Below are positions 8,452 through 16,882 of a stretch of DNA of 64,000 nucleotides, in pieces. Made by a program: the position numbers and the translations under genes. How positions within the stretch are numbered: position 1 is the stretch's first letter; every line of letters starts with the position of its first letter. This DNA comes from JARFQH01 sp041299015 (GTDB lineage Bacteria; Desulfobacterota; Desulfobacteria; Desulfobacterales; SG8-13), in the NCBI GenBank assembly GCA_041299015.1, contig JBFYWB010000054.1, positions 11,632 through 75,631 on the forward strand, read 5' to 3'. The notes under the pieces were generated by a model, which ran no database searches, was not told the origin of the DNA, and saw only the letters and a program-made list of their open reading frames with translations.

Positions 8452-8612
8452 TTCTCCTGATGCAGGGCATTTAATTCTGACTCAGGCGTGCCCTTTGCGG
8501 CGCTGTTTTTGACCGATTATTTTGCGTAGACTTGGGATGGCGGCACCTTCAGGGTAACTTAAATTAATCGAGGCCCTTGAAGTTGGGGTTCACGCTGCGA
8601 CGACCGGCGTCC

Positions 8613-8891
8613 TCATTCCTCGGCATCCTCGTCGCTTTCATCATACGGCGCGTAATCAAAAGTCTTCACATCGAATGTTTTCGTCCCGTTTGAATCGACC
8701 GAGACCCTTCCGGTTGCTTGGATCTCCTCATCGATCATGTTCAGCAGCTTTTTCCCGGTGCGGTTCATTTCGACGATGTATTCGTCCTCATCGGTCGAAA
8801 TTTTGACGCCGGTGTTGTCATCGTCGTCATCCAATGGATCTACGAAACCGATGAGGGTGATTTCTTCCCTGGAATCTTTTTCTCTTTTCAT
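8613..8891 (-). CDS. Small acidic protein, unknown function
   Basis: A 92-residue, strongly acidic protein (MKREKDSREEITLIGFVDPL start, DDDDD run near residue 20, acidic tail DESDEDAEE). The middle alternates in a way that suggests a small beta-barrel (ITLIGFVDP, VKISTDEDEYIVEMN, ATGRVSVDSNGTKTFDVKTF), but no family can be named. The start ATG at 8891 has a GAGGGAGA site. A sigma-54-like promoter lies 60-70 bases upstream. No signal peptide or membrane segment is seen, so it is probably cytoplasmic. Confidence 0.75.
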   Translation of the reverse strand: MKREKDSREEITLIGFVDPLDDDDDNTGVKISTDEDEYIVEMNRTGKKLLNMIDEEIQATGRVSVDSNGTKTFDVKTFDYAPYDESDEDAEE

Positions 8892-8960
8892 CTTGTCTCC
8901 CTCTTGTTGATAATCTCGTCGGGTCGGTCAGCGCTGCACACACTGAGGCCTGATTTCAAA

Positions 8961-8977
8961 AGCAATTCTTGTGCCGC
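8961..8977 (-). promoter_or_regulatory. Sigma-54 promoter of the acidic protein gene
   Basis: The minus strand reads CGGCACAAGAATTGCT: GG and GC are ten bases apart, and the -12 TTGC and the -24 GGCAC match the consensus. The expected start is near 8950, giving a leader of about 59 bases. Confidence 0.55.
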
Positions 8978-9390
8978 TCTCGTAACATTTGGGAATTGTA
9001 TCGATCAAACCCAATGGGCGATGTGACAGATAGAACTTGTTGTTCCGGTCTGACGGCCGGTGCCTGTCGAACCGCAATTCGAGGAATCCGCTATCTAATT
9101 ACAAGTAATTGAAAATATAATTATTTATCAGAATATCGGCACCGTTTATCCGCCGTGGAAATATTGGGGACGGTTATCGGGCCCATGCGTGACAGGATGG
9201 GAACACAAAATTCCTTTAAAGAAAAAAAACGGAACCGTCAGTTCTTTACTCTGCCTCTCCCGATCTGAATCCGTAAGAACGGAAAGCGGTATCCGATCAC
9301 GGTTGCACTGCCAAGTCGTCTGAAATCAAAGTCCGGCGCCTTTCACGCTCACCGGTTGGTTGCTGAGGCTTTCTTCTCGAATTTTAATTT
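8978..9390. other. Divergent intergenic region, AT-rich centre
   Basis: The 756-bp space between the acidic protein gene and kamA carries two divergent sigma-54-like promoters (8961-8977 minus and 9393-9408 plus). An AT-rich stretch at about 9090-9140 lies between them and could be bent by IHF. A minus-strand frame at 9349-9666 has no support. Confidence 0.4.
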
Positions 9391-9392
9391 TT

Positions 9393-9408
9393 TGGCATTA
9401 ACCTTGCT
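9393..9408 (+). promoter_or_regulatory. Sigma-54-like promoter upstream of the kamA operon
   Basis: The sequence TTGGCATTAACCTTGCTT has GG (9394-9395) and GC (9406-9407) ten bases apart, with TTGGCA and TTGCTT close to the -24/-12 consensus. Transcription would start near 9419, leaving a leader of about 230 bases before kamA. Confidence 0.5.
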
Positions 9409-9647
9409 TAGCGATTGACAACACCTGGCCTTGTGACCTGGCCCCTGCCAATAAATAGACGAAAAAACGGCGGGCGGGCGATGTCTTCGCTCACCGCTTA
9501 TGTTTTCTCGCCCGGATTCCGCTGCTGGTTCGGAGCGGTAGACAATGTTCGATAGCTGTGCAAGCGCGACTGTCGGCGGCATGGGTTGCCAAGCGGTATT
9601 CGCGTACAGGTCCCCAATCGATCCACTCAGACAAAGGAGAACCGGGA

Positions 9648-11018
9648 ATGCATCCGAACCCATCATTTTTTCAACCTACCGTTGCCAATAATTCACCGGA
9701 TACCATACAGGGGAAGGAAGATGAGGAACCTCCGGGTAGTCAGGCAGCGGCTTCCGAGCCGACTGCCAGCTGCGGTGTGCGGCGACTTGCCCACCCTAAT
9801 GACGCGGCCATCGTCCTCAGATTCCCCCCCGATCGTATCGCCCGTACTTCTTTAAAAACGCGCGCTTTCCGGCGCAAATTTTTTCCCGGTGTTCCCGACA
9901 AGAACTGGAATGATTGGCAATGGCAGATCAGAAACCGGATCCGTCATTACGGCCAGCTTCAGATGATGCTGGATCTCTCTGCTCCGGAAAAAGGCGTCAG
10001 TGGCCATATCGGCCCCAAACTGCCCATGGGCATTACGCCATACTACATGAGTCTTTTGTCTGTTGACGATGCCGCCCAGCCTTTGCGGCGCACGGTGGTG
10101 CCGACGACAAGCGAGTTCGTCAAGTCGCCCGGTGAGGCGGAGGACCCACTCGGAGAAGAAAACCAGAGCCCGGTACCGGGATTGGTTCACCGATACCCCG
10201 ACCGGGTCCTTTTGTTGGTACACGATTTTTGTTCCACCTATTGCCGCTACTGTACGCGGTCCCGAGTCGTGGGGCACGGGGCCATTCTCCCGAGCCGGTC
10301 GCGTCTCGAACAGGCGATCGATTATGTCCGTGCGACACCGTCCGTTCGTGATGTACTGGTGTCCGGCGGCGACCCGTTGACCCTCAATGACGACCGTTTG
10401 GAGTGGATTCTGGCGCGTCTGCGTCGGATTTCCCATGTTGAGATCGTACGGATCGGAACCAAGATTCCCGCCGTTTTACCGCAGCGGGTCACCGGTCGCT
10501 TGGTGCGGATGCTGCGGAAGTATCACCCCCTCTGGATGAGCCTGCACTTTACCCATCCGGATGAGTGCACGCCGGAGGCCACCCGGGCCTGTGGAATGCT
10601 GGCCGATGCCGGTATTCCCCTGGGGTCGCAAACGGTTCTGCTCAAGGGGGTAAACGATACGGTAGACACCATGAAGTCGCTCTGCCACAATCTCATGCGC
10701 ATGCGCGTGCGGCCTTACTACCTCTACCAGTGCGACCCCATAACGGGTTCGGGTCATTTCCGCACATCGATTGCGCAGGGCTTGGAGGTCATTCGGGGTC
10801 TGAGAGGGTTTACCAGTGGGTATGCCGTGCCGACCTATGTCGTGGATGCGCCGGGCGGCGGCGGCAAGGTTCCGCTGATGCCCGATTACCTCGCCGGCCG
10901 TGAAGAATCCGATCTTTTGCTGCGCAACTATGAAGATCGGTTGTTCCGTTATCCGGATTGCCGGGGCGCCGATATCCAAACCGGCGCTTCTGCCCATCTG
11001 TCGGAATCCATACCATAA
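9648..11018 (+). CDS. kamA: L-lysine 2,3-aminomutase (KamA/AblA family)
   Basis: A 456-residue radical SAM, PLP-dependent enzyme that would convert L-lysine into L-beta-lysine. The radical SAM motif is FCSTYCRYCTRSR (about residue 187); the family signature NDWQWQIRNRI occurs near residue 85. The residues specific to true lysine aminomutases are present: YYLYQCD (Asp binding the substrate epsilon-amino group), YVVDAPGGGGKVP (second Asp and the PLP-binding Lys). This favours lysine mutase over EpmB. ATG 9648 is chosen because AAGGAG lies eight bases upstream; an in-frame extension to 9558 has none. The next three genes follow closely on the same strand, so beta-lysine is probably the starting material of the operon's product, as in N-epsilon-acetyl-beta-lysine osmolyte synthesis. 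Confidence 0.92.
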   Translation: MHPNPSFFQPTVANNSPDTIQGKEDEEPPGSQAAASEPTASCGVRRLAHPNDAAIVLRFPPDRIARTSLKTRAFRRKFFPGVPDKNWNDWQWQIRNRIRHYGQLQMMLDLSAPEKGVSGHIGPKLPMGITPYYMSLLSVDDAAQPLRRTVVPTTSEFVKSPGEAEDPLGEENQSPVPGLVHRYPDRVLLLVHDFCSTYCRYCTRSRVVGHGAILPSRSRLEQAIDYVRATPSVRDVLVSGGDPLTLNDDRLEWILARLRRISHVEIVRIGTKIPAVLPQRVTGRLVRMLRKYHPLWMSLHFTHPDECTPEATRACGMLADAGIPLGSQTVLLKGVNDTVDTMKSLCHNLMRMRVRPYYLYQCDPITGSGHFRTSIAQGLEVIRGLRGFTSGYAVPTYVVDAPGGGGKVPLMPDYLAGREESDLLLRNYEDRLFRYPDCRGADIQTGASAHLSESIP

Positions 11019-11167
11019 AGCTTACATTTATCCAGGTTATAGAATCAACGGGTTTCCGGTATGTGAAATGGTTCCGGAAACCCGCAAGGTTTTTCACCGG
11101 GCCGAATTTTGCCGGTGCGGAGAAGACATTCTCATTGAGGAGAACCATCCAAAACAGGCAGTTGACC

Positions 11168-12181
11168 ATGAAAATCGGACTTACCTACGACTTGCGCTCG
11201 GAGTACCTGGCTGCCGGGTTTAGTGAGGAGGAAACGGCCGAATTCGACCGTGACGATACCGTGGCCGCTATCGAAAAGGCCCTCCAGTCCCTGGGCCATT
11301 CAACCGACCGTATCGGTAGTGTGCGCAGCCTGTTCGGACGTCTTTCCAGCGGCGATCGGTGGGACCTTGTTTTCAACATTGCCGAGGGTCTCAACGGCAT
11401 CGGCCGGGAGGCCCAAGTGCCGGCGGCGTTGGATGTTTACGGTATTCCCTACACTTTTTCGGACCCCCTGGTGATGGCGCTGACCCTGCACAAGGGTATG
11501 ACGAAGCGGGTTGTGCGCGATGCCGGCGTCCCGACAGCGGATTTTGGGGTGGTAAGATTCCGCAGCGAGGCAGAGCAGTTCTCCTTTCCGCCGCCGTATT
11601 TTATCAAACCATTGGCCGAAGGGACCGGTAAAGGGGTTTCACCGCAATCGATCGTTCGACGCTCGGAAGATCTTGCCAACGCCTGTGAGGCGCTGATCGC
11701 CGCCTTTCGTCAACCGGTTCTGGTCGAACGCTTTCTGCCGGGCAGAGAGTTTACGGTCGGTATCGTGGGTACCGGTGACCAGGCCAGGGTGATCGGCACC
11801 ATCGAAGTGCATCTGCTGGCCGGCGCCGAACCCGAGGTCTACTCTTATGTCAACAAGGAACGTTACGAAGAACTGGTTGAATACCGGCTCGGTCGCCCGG
11901 ATGACGATCCACCGGTGAAGGCGGCCGAAATTATCGCGTTGCGGGCCTGGCAGGTGCTCGAATGCCGCGATGCCGGCCGGATCGATCTGCGCTGCGATGA
12001 GAGGGGGCGGCCGCATTTCATGGAGGTTAACCCGCTGGCCGGTTTACACCCTTTTCATTCGGACCTTCCGATCATCTGCAACCACATCGGCATGCCCTAT
12101 CAGGATCTGATCCGGGAAATCGTGGATTCCGCAGCAAAACGGATCCGGTCCCGTTGCGACTGCAAAGGAGCGATCGGCTGA
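11168..12181 (+). CDS. ATP-grasp ligase (D-Ala-D-Ala ligase-like), first of pair
   Basis: A 337-residue carboxylate-amine ligase of the ATP-grasp superfamily. The N-terminal domain starts MKIGLTYDLRSEYLAAGFSE; the ATP-grasp region includes PYFIKPLAEGTGKGVSPQS (nucleotide loop, about residue 140), PVLVERFLPGREFTVGIVG and the Mg-binding segment DLRCDERGRPHFMEVNPLAG (about residue 285). It therefore should activate a carboxylate as acyl phosphate and join it to an amine. Unlike cell-wall Ddl it sits between lysine 2,3-aminomutase and an acetyltransferase/deacetylase, so a dipeptide or amide of beta-lysine is a reasonable guess. It ends one base before the next gene. ATG 11168 is chosen by homology; the ribosome binding site is poor. 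Confidence 0.88.
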   Translation: MKIGLTYDLRSEYLAAGFSEEETAEFDRDDTVAAIEKALQSLGHSTDRIGSVRSLFGRLSSGDRWDLVFNIAEGLNGIGREAQVPAALDVYGIPYTFSDPLVMALTLHKGMTKRVVRDAGVPTADFGVVRFRSEAEQFSFPPPYFIKPLAEGTGKGVSPQSIVRRSEDLANACEALIAAFRQPVLVERFLPGREFTVGIVGTGDQARVIGTIEVHLLAGAEPEVYSYVNKERYEELVEYRLGRPDDDPPVKAAEIIALRAWQVLECRDAGRIDLRCDERGRPHFMEVNPLAGLHPFHSDLPIICNHIGMPYQDLIREIVDSAAKRIRSRCDCKGAIG

Positions 12182-12182
12182 T

Positions 12183-13241
12183 ATGCGTGTGGCCGTCGTA
12201 CACAACGCTGTAACCGATGACAGCGCCCCCGATGAACGCGACGTGCTCGTTCAGGCCGAGGCCATACACAACGCCCTCGACCTCTTGGCGCATCAGAGTT
12301 GCGTTGTTCCCTGTTCATTGGACCTCGAACGCGTCAAAGATCGGTTGGAACAGTTTCGACCGGAGATCGTCTTCAACCTGGTGGAGTCACTCGATGGACA
12401 AGGGCGCCTGGCCCATTTGTTTCCCGCGCTGCTCGACGCGATGGCGGTTCCCTACACCGGTTCACCGACCTTGACGCTGATGGTGAGCACCCATAAGATC
12501 ATGGCCAAAGAAATCCTGGCAGGTTTCGGACTGCGGACGCCGACCTGGCTCGACCCCTTTCCGCCGGAACCATTGCGCCTGGCGCCTGCCGGTTCGTTGC
12601 GCCGGGGACGTTCGGAAAACGATCTCTGGATTGTCAAATCGGTGTGGGAGCATGCCTCTTTCGGTATGGAAGAAGACGCTCTGGTGACCGACGTCACCGA
12701 AGCGGAGATCGAGACGATCATAAAAGACCGGGCGCCCCGTCTCGGCGGGGCTTGTTTTGCCGAGGCTTACATAGACGGGCGTGAATTCAATTTGGCCGTG
12801 CTGGCCGGCCCAGATGGGCCCGAAGTCCTGCCGCCGGCCGAAATCATCTTCGAAGGCTATGACGACCGCAAACCTCGGATTGTCGGTTACCGTGCCAAAT
12901 GGGCCCAGGATTCTTACGAATACCTTCACACCCCCCGACGGTTTGATTTTCCACCTGCGGATGACGGGCTGTTGACACGGCTCAAGGCTAATGCGGTCGC
13001 CTGTTGGCGAATTTTCGGGCTGGGCGGTTATGCGCGAGTCGATTTTCGAGTTGATGACTACGGCACGCCTTGGATCCTGGAGGTCAATACCAACCCTTGC
13101 CTGTCGCCGGATGCCGGTTTTGCTGCCGCTCTGGCCCAAGCCGGTTTGTCTTACCCGGCTGCCGTGGAGAGGATCCTTGAAGACGGGTTGCGGGACGACC
13201 CGCATGCGTGGGATAGGCGTCACCGTTTCGAGGGAGCTTGA
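12183..13241 (+). CDS. ATP-grasp ligase (D-Ala-D-Ala ligase-like), second of pair
   Basis: A 352-residue ATP-grasp protein, distant from its neighbour. Recognisable parts are the N-terminal MRVAVVHNAVTDDSAPDERD, FNLVESLDGQGRLAHLFPAL with YTGSPTLTLMVSTHKIMAKE (Ddl-like, about residues 60-110), LWIVKSVWEHASFGMEEDA, FAEAYIDGREFNLAVLAG and the metal-binding YARVDFRVDDYGTPWILEVN (about residue 280-300). The last motif (DFR...EVNTNPCLS) carries the Asp, Glu and Asn ligands. Being translationally adjacent to the first ligase suggests two successive amide-forming steps or a heteromeric enzyme. It ends within a few bases of the next start. Substrates are unknown. Confidence 0.87.
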   Translation: MRVAVVHNAVTDDSAPDERDVLVQAEAIHNALDLLAHQSCVVPCSLDLERVKDRLEQFRPEIVFNLVESLDGQGRLAHLFPALLDAMAVPYTGSPTLTLMVSTHKIMAKEILAGFGLRTPTWLDPFPPEPLRLAPAGSLRRGRSENDLWIVKSVWEHASFGMEEDALVTDVTEAEIETIIKDRAPRLGGACFAEAYIDGREFNLAVLAGPDGPEVLPPAEIIFEGYDDRKPRIVGYRAKWAQDSYEYLHTPRRFDFPPADDGLLTRLKANAVACWRIFGLGGYARVDFRVDDYGTPWILEVNTNPCLSPDAGFAAALAQAGLSYPAAVERILEDGLRDDPHAWDRRHRFEGA

Positions 13242-13246
13242 AACCG

Positions 13247-15499
13247 ATGCTGCGCATTCGCCGGATTTTTGATGACGTTCTGCCGGCCAACCGGGAGACC
13301 CTGGAACAGGTTAAGGCCATCCTGCGCGATCGCTTCAACAAGCTTCCCGAAGAAGAAATCGAGCAGATCGGCGAAAAACTGCGCAATCCGTTCAAACAGC
13401 GTTTTCGTCCCATCCTTTTCGTCGCCAAGACCCTGCGCAGCCGCGTGAAGGGGTTCGCGATGCTGCTGCACGAACCGGTAATCGGCTTCTGCTTTCTCGA
13501 CTGGATCGCAACCGCCACCGGCAGAACCGGCGGCGGGTTGGGCGGTGCCCTTTACGACCGGGTCCGACGGGAGTCGGTGGCATTGGGCGTGGGGGGTCTG
13601 TTCTTCGAGTGTCTGCCGGACGATGCCGAAAACTGTTCCGACGAGGCCCTGTTGAGGGAAAACCGTGTCCGCCTTAGATTTTACGAGCAGTACGGCGCCC
13701 GGCCGATCATTCACACCGGCTATGAACTTCCGGTGAATCCGGGTGACAGCTGTATGCCCCACCTGGTATATGATGCCCTGGACGCCGACAAACCGCTGCG
13801 CCGCGTATTTGTGCGCAAAGTGGTGCAGGCCATCCTGGAACGAAAATACAGCCGGTACTGCCCGGCCGAATACGTCGAGAAAGTGGTGGCTTCCTTTCGA
13901 GAAGACCCGGTCGCGCTGCGCGACTTTCGCTATGTCAAACCGCAGGCCGTCAAGACGACGGTGGATGATCGCTCCATCGAACAGATCGCCCTGATTGTCA
14001 ATGACCGCCACCAGATCCACCACATGCATGAGCGCGGATACGTGGAGTCGCCCGTCAGAGTGAGCAGCATTCTGGCGGAGATCGAGAAAAACGGCCTCTT
14101 TGCCCGACTCAAACCGCGCACCTTTCCGGACAAAAACATCTACGGCGTTCACGACGCCGATTTCGTCAGTTATCTGCGGCATGCCTCTGCCGATGTGCCC
14201 GAAGGCAAATCCCTTTATCCCTATGTTTTCCCGGTTCGCAACAAGACGCGTCCGCCAAAGGAACCCGCTGTTCTCTCAGGGTACTACTGCATCGATACCT
14301 TCACCCCCATCAACCGCAACGCTTATCCGGCGGCCCGACGCGGAGTGGACTGCGCCCTGACCGCCGCCCGTGAAATTCTGGACGGCCGGCGCCTGGCCTA
14401 CGCCCTGGTGCGCCCTCCGGGGCACCATGCCGAACGGCGGGTTTTCGGCGGGTTCTGTTATCTCAACAACAACGCCATTGCGGCCCAGTATCTGTGCGCG
14501 CACGGAAAAGTCGCCATTCTCGACATTGACTATCATCACGGCAACGGTCAGCAGGATATTTTTTACCGCCGGTCCGATGTTCTGACCGTCTCGATCCACG
14601 GCCACCCCAGATTTGCCTACCCCTATTTTAGCGGTTTCGAAGACGAGCGCGGTGAAGGTGAAGGTGAGGGGTTCAATCTGAACCTTCCGTTGCCGGAAAA
14701 TCTGGAAGGCGAAAAATACCGTAGGGCGCTGACCAAGGCGCTGAATCGAATCGAAGAGTTCAGTCCTCAATTTCTCCTGGTGGCGCTGGGGTTGGACACC
14801 GCCAAGGGCGACCCGACCGGCACCTGGTCCCTGAAGGCCAAAGACTTTGAAGAAAACGGACGTCTGATCGGAACTCTCGGGTTGCCGACGGTGGTCATTC
14901 AGGAAGGCGGCTACCGCACCCGCACTCTCGGCCAGAATGCCCGCAACTTTTTCGTTGGACTTGTTAAGACCCATATGAAATCGGGCCGCGGCCGCCAGCA
15001 AACGAAAGTCCGGCTGCACGGTGTTGTGTTTCGCTATGAGCTGCAGCCGCTGGACCCTGAAAGAATCCGCCGCTTAACGGAAATAACCGGGTTTTTTACG
15101 CCCGCCGAAGTAAAGGTGGCGGTCGAACTCGCCAATGAACGCTTGACCAAGGGCTTACCAAGCGGGTACCACTTCATCATGGCGGAGCACTACGGACGCC
15201 TGGCCGGTTATGCCTGTTATGGGCCGATTGCCTGTACTGCGTCGAGCTATGATGTTTACTGGATAGCGGTCCATCCGGACTATCAGGGCAAGGGCCTGGG
15301 ACGCAGGATTTTGAAGGAGAGCGAACGCCTGATAATCGAGAGCGGTGGTACGCGCATTTACGTCGAAACATCCCAGCGGGCGCAATACGCCAGTACCCGT
15401 GCGTTTTACGAAAGTTGCGGATATCGACTGGAGAGCGTGCTGACGGACTTCTATGCGCCCGGCGATGGAAAAGTGGTTTACTGCAAATCGTTGACTTGA
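13247..15499 (+). CDS. GNAT - histone deacetylase-like - GNAT fusion
   Basis: A 750-residue three-part protein. Residues about 1-230 resemble a divergent N-acetyltransferase (VIGFCFLDWIATATGRTGGG LGGALYDRV region). Residues about 245-590 form an arginase-fold deacetylase of the acetylpolyamine amidohydrolase/HDAC class with all key residues: RPPGHHAERRVFGGFCYLNN (His-His pair), ILDIDYHHGNGQQDIFY (zinc Asp and His), LGLDTAKGDPTG (zinc Asp) and QEGGYRTRTLG (catalytic Tyr). Residues about 600-750 are a clear GNAT domain (YWIAVHPDYQGKGLGRRIL; TRAFYESCGYR). One polypeptide thus could both add and remove acyl groups, fitting an N-acylated beta-lysine product. ATG 13247 is taken because GAGGGAG is ten bases upstream; a TTG at 13238 overlapping the previous stop is possible. 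Confidence 0.88.
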   Translation: MLRIRRIFDDVLPANRETLEQVKAILRDRFNKLPEEEIEQIGEKLRNPFKQRFRPILFVAKTLRSRVKGFAMLLHEPVIGFCFLDWIATATGRTGGGLGGALYDRVRRESVALGVGGLFFECLPDDAENCSDEALLRENRVRLRFYEQYGARPIIHTGYELPVNPGDSCMPHLVYDALDADKPLRRVFVRKVVQAILERKYSRYCPAEYVEKVVASFREDPVALRDFRYVKPQAVKTTVDDRSIEQIALIVNDRHQIHHMHERGYVESPVRVSSILAEIEKNGLFARLKPRTFPDKNIYGVHDADFVSYLRHASADVPEGKSLYPYVFPVRNKTRPPKEPAVLSGYYCIDTFTPINRNAYPAARRGVDCALTAAREILDGRRLAYALVRPPGHHAERRVFGGFCYLNNNAIAAQYLCAHGKVAILDIDYHHGNGQQDIFYRRSDVLTVSIHGHPRFAYPYFSGFEDERGEGEGEGFNLNLPLPENLEGEKYRRALTKALNRIEEFSPQFLLVALGLDTAKGDPTGTWSLKAKDFEENGRLIGTLGLPTVVIQEGGYRTRTLGQNARNFFVGLVKTHMKSGRGRQQTKVRLHGVVFRYELQPLDPERIRRLTEITGFFTPAEVKVAVELANERLTKGLPSGYHFIMAEHYGRLAGYACYGPIACTASSYDVYWIAVHPDYQGKGLGRRILKESERLIIESGGTRIYVETSQRAQYASTRAFYESCGYRLESVLTDFYAPGDGKVVYCKSLT

Positions 15500-15848
15500 T
15501 GTTGAAAGAATCTGCCCGCGCCAAGACCGCAGCCACAGGCTTTCCCGGTATGCCACCTTGAAACTGGTCCGGCTGACCTTGAGCGCATGGCTACTCGACA
15601 AGACTTCAAAACACCAGTTGGTATTCGGTTCTTGTGCCGGAGGCGCGAAGGTTGGCGGATGTGCCGACTTTCGCGCTTCCGTTCTGTGTTTATGTTTCGA
15701 TTTTTTCGTTCACCTTACCGAAGACGACCCGATTGCGCGACACCGGATGAAAGGTTTTGAGTCCCTGCAGATGCCGTCGGCGATGGCGCCTCCGGGCCGG
15801 CAGATCCGGTCATAACGGAGCGAAAATCACCGATGCCGGGCCCTGTTC
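15500..15848. other. Intergenic after the kamA operon
   Basis: About 350 bases with no credible gene; a plus-strand frame at 15558-15815 lacks a ribosome binding site and protein-like composition. No clear terminator hairpin follows the kamA operon. Confidence 0.4.
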
Positions 15849-15878
15849 TTGACATTGCCGGCCCGTTTTTCCTATACT
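15849..15878 (+). promoter_or_regulatory. Sigma-70 promoter of the sulfite reductase gene
   Basis: A consensus TTGACA (15849-15854) is followed after 18 bases by TATACT (15873-15878). Transcription would start near 15885, some 60 bases before the ATG at 15945. Confidence 0.7.
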
Positions 15879-15944
15879 CCCGGAAAAATCGGAAGTGCTC
15901 TTGGGAGCTTTTTTATCTGTTTATCGGTGACAAGGAGGAAAACG

Positions 15945-16613
15945 ATGCTAAAACTCGGAGAGAAAGGCGCCATTCCCCAACGCGACAACGAAACATTTGC
16001 CATTGCGCCGCACATTCCCTGCGGGTTGGTAACACCTGAACTGTTGCGGCGCATAGCGGATACAGCCGAAAAGTTCAGTGCGCAGGCGATCAAGATTACC
16101 GGAGCGACCCGCATTGCGATCGTGGGCCTCAAGGAAGAGGATATCGACGCCGTATGGGACGCTCTGCGCCTCGACAAGGGCGCTGCCGTGGGGTTGTGTG
16201 TTCGCAGCGTGAGAACCTGTCCCGGAAACACCTATTGCAAGCTGGGCCAGCAGGATGCCATTAAATTGGGATTGAAACTGGACGAGATCTATCATGGCAT
16301 GGAGTTGCCGGGTAAATTCAAGATGGCCGTGTCCGGCTGTCATCTGAGCTGTTCAGAGTCATGGGTGCGCGACATCGGCCTTATCGGAAAAAAGGATGGC
16401 TGGGTTCTGGTTATCGGGGGAAACGTCGGTGCAAACCCGCGGATCGCACAGGAGTGTGCTGGCGGTCTCGATGACGATGCGGCGCTGGCGGCAATCGACA
16501 AGGTGGTCGGCTACTACCGGGAAAACGCCCAAAAAGGGGAGCGCCTGGGAAAGATGCTCGACCGCGTCGGACTGGAGGCCCTCCAGAAGCTGGTTGCAAT
16601 TGCGTCGCAATAG
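15945..16613 (+). CDS. Small siroheme/4Fe-4S sulfite (nitrite) reductase-like protein
   Basis: A 222-residue one-domain member of the nitrite/sulfite reductase family, the same size as the low-spin assimilatory-type sulfite reductase of Desulfovibrio (about 220 residues). The four cysteines for the siroheme-bridged 4Fe-4S cluster are in VRTCPGNTYCKLG (C-x5-C, about residue 91-97) and SGCHLSCSES (C-x3-C, about residue 131). The N-terminal PHIPCGLVTPELLRRIADTA and KITGATRIAIVG match the ferredoxin-like half. It is cytoplasmic and would reduce sulfite or related anions; the physiological role of these small enzymes is not settled. ATG 15945 has AAGGAGG upstream and a near-consensus promoter. It appears monocistronic. 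Confidence 0.9.
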   Translation: MLKLGEKGAIPQRDNETFAIAPHIPCGLVTPELLRRIADTAEKFSAQAIKITGATRIAIVGLKEEDIDAVWDALRLDKGAAVGLCVRSVRTCPGNTYCKLGQQDAIKLGLKLDEIYHGMELPGKFKMAVSGCHLSCSESWVRDIGLIGKKDGWVLVIGGNVGANPRIAQECAGGLDDDAALAAIDKVVGYYRENAQKGERLGKMLDRVGLEALQKLVAIASQ

Positions 16614-16654
16614 AGCGCGAGGATGCGGATAAGGCGTTGGTCAGGGAAGGCCCG

Positions 16655-16682
16655 AGGGCAAACTATCTTCCGCCCTTTTTTT
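16655..16682 (+). terminator. Weak terminator after the sulfite reductase gene
   Basis: A 5-bp stem AGGGC/GCCCT (16655-16659, 16672-16676) with a 12-base loop runs into seven T residues. The stem is short, so this is tentative. Confidence 0.35.
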
Positions 16683-16711
16683 CAAGGGGAGTCCAAGAAG
16701 CGAAATAATGC

Positions 16712-16741
16712 TTGACAGGCAACGGCCGGTTGCCGCATCAT
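16712..16741 (+). promoter_or_regulatory. Promoter of the pheL-aroF/pheA unit
   Basis: TTGACA (16712-16717) and CATCAT (16736-16741) are 18 bases apart. The spacer holds an inverted repeat GGCAAC-N5-GTTGCC (16718-16734), which could be an operator. The -10 box is poor, so the call is moderate. Confidence 0.45.
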
Positions 16742-16775
16742 CCGGCCCTGAACAGATGATAAAAAGGCAATGCCA

Positions 16776-16853
16776 ATGAAACCACTTCAGACAGCGACGA
16801 TCGGCTGCGGATGCTTGTTTTTTTGCTTTAGAAGCGTCCATCCGGCTGAATGA
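16776..16853 (+). CDS. pheL: Phenylalanine attenuator leader peptide
   Basis: A 25-residue leader peptide MKPLQTATIGCGCLFFCFRS followed by VHPAE. Three of four consecutive codons are Phe (residues 15, 16 and 18), the mark of a phenylalanine-sensing leader. The ATG at 16776 has AAAGG about nine bases upstream; an in-frame ATG at 16770 is closer than usual to it. The Phe codons lie just before the first antiterminator arm (16836-16845), so a ribosome stalled for want of charged tRNA-Phe would alter the folding downstream. The controlled gene is a DAHP synthase-prephenate dehydratase fusion, exactly the expected target. It is not homologous in sequence to the enterobacterial leader; the resemblance is functional. 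Confidence 0.8.
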   Translation: MKPLQTATIGCGCLFFCFRSVHPAE

Positions 16854-16882
16854 CGCAGTTCATTGAACCGCCCCGGATGGAC
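16836..16882 (+). promoter_or_regulatory. Antiterminator arms of the Phe attenuator
   Basis: The ten bases GTCCATCCGG at 16836-16845 are perfectly complementary to CCGGATGGAC at 16873-16882. The same segment is also the left arm of the terminator, so the two structures exclude each other. Confidence 0.75.

Noticed and set aside
9415..9443. TTGACA before kamA as a sigma-70 promoter
   Set aside because: No -10 box is found 16-18 bases downstream.
15558..15815. An 85-codon plus-strand frame after the kamA operon
   Set aside because: No ribosome binding site and no protein-like pattern; no neighbour relation.
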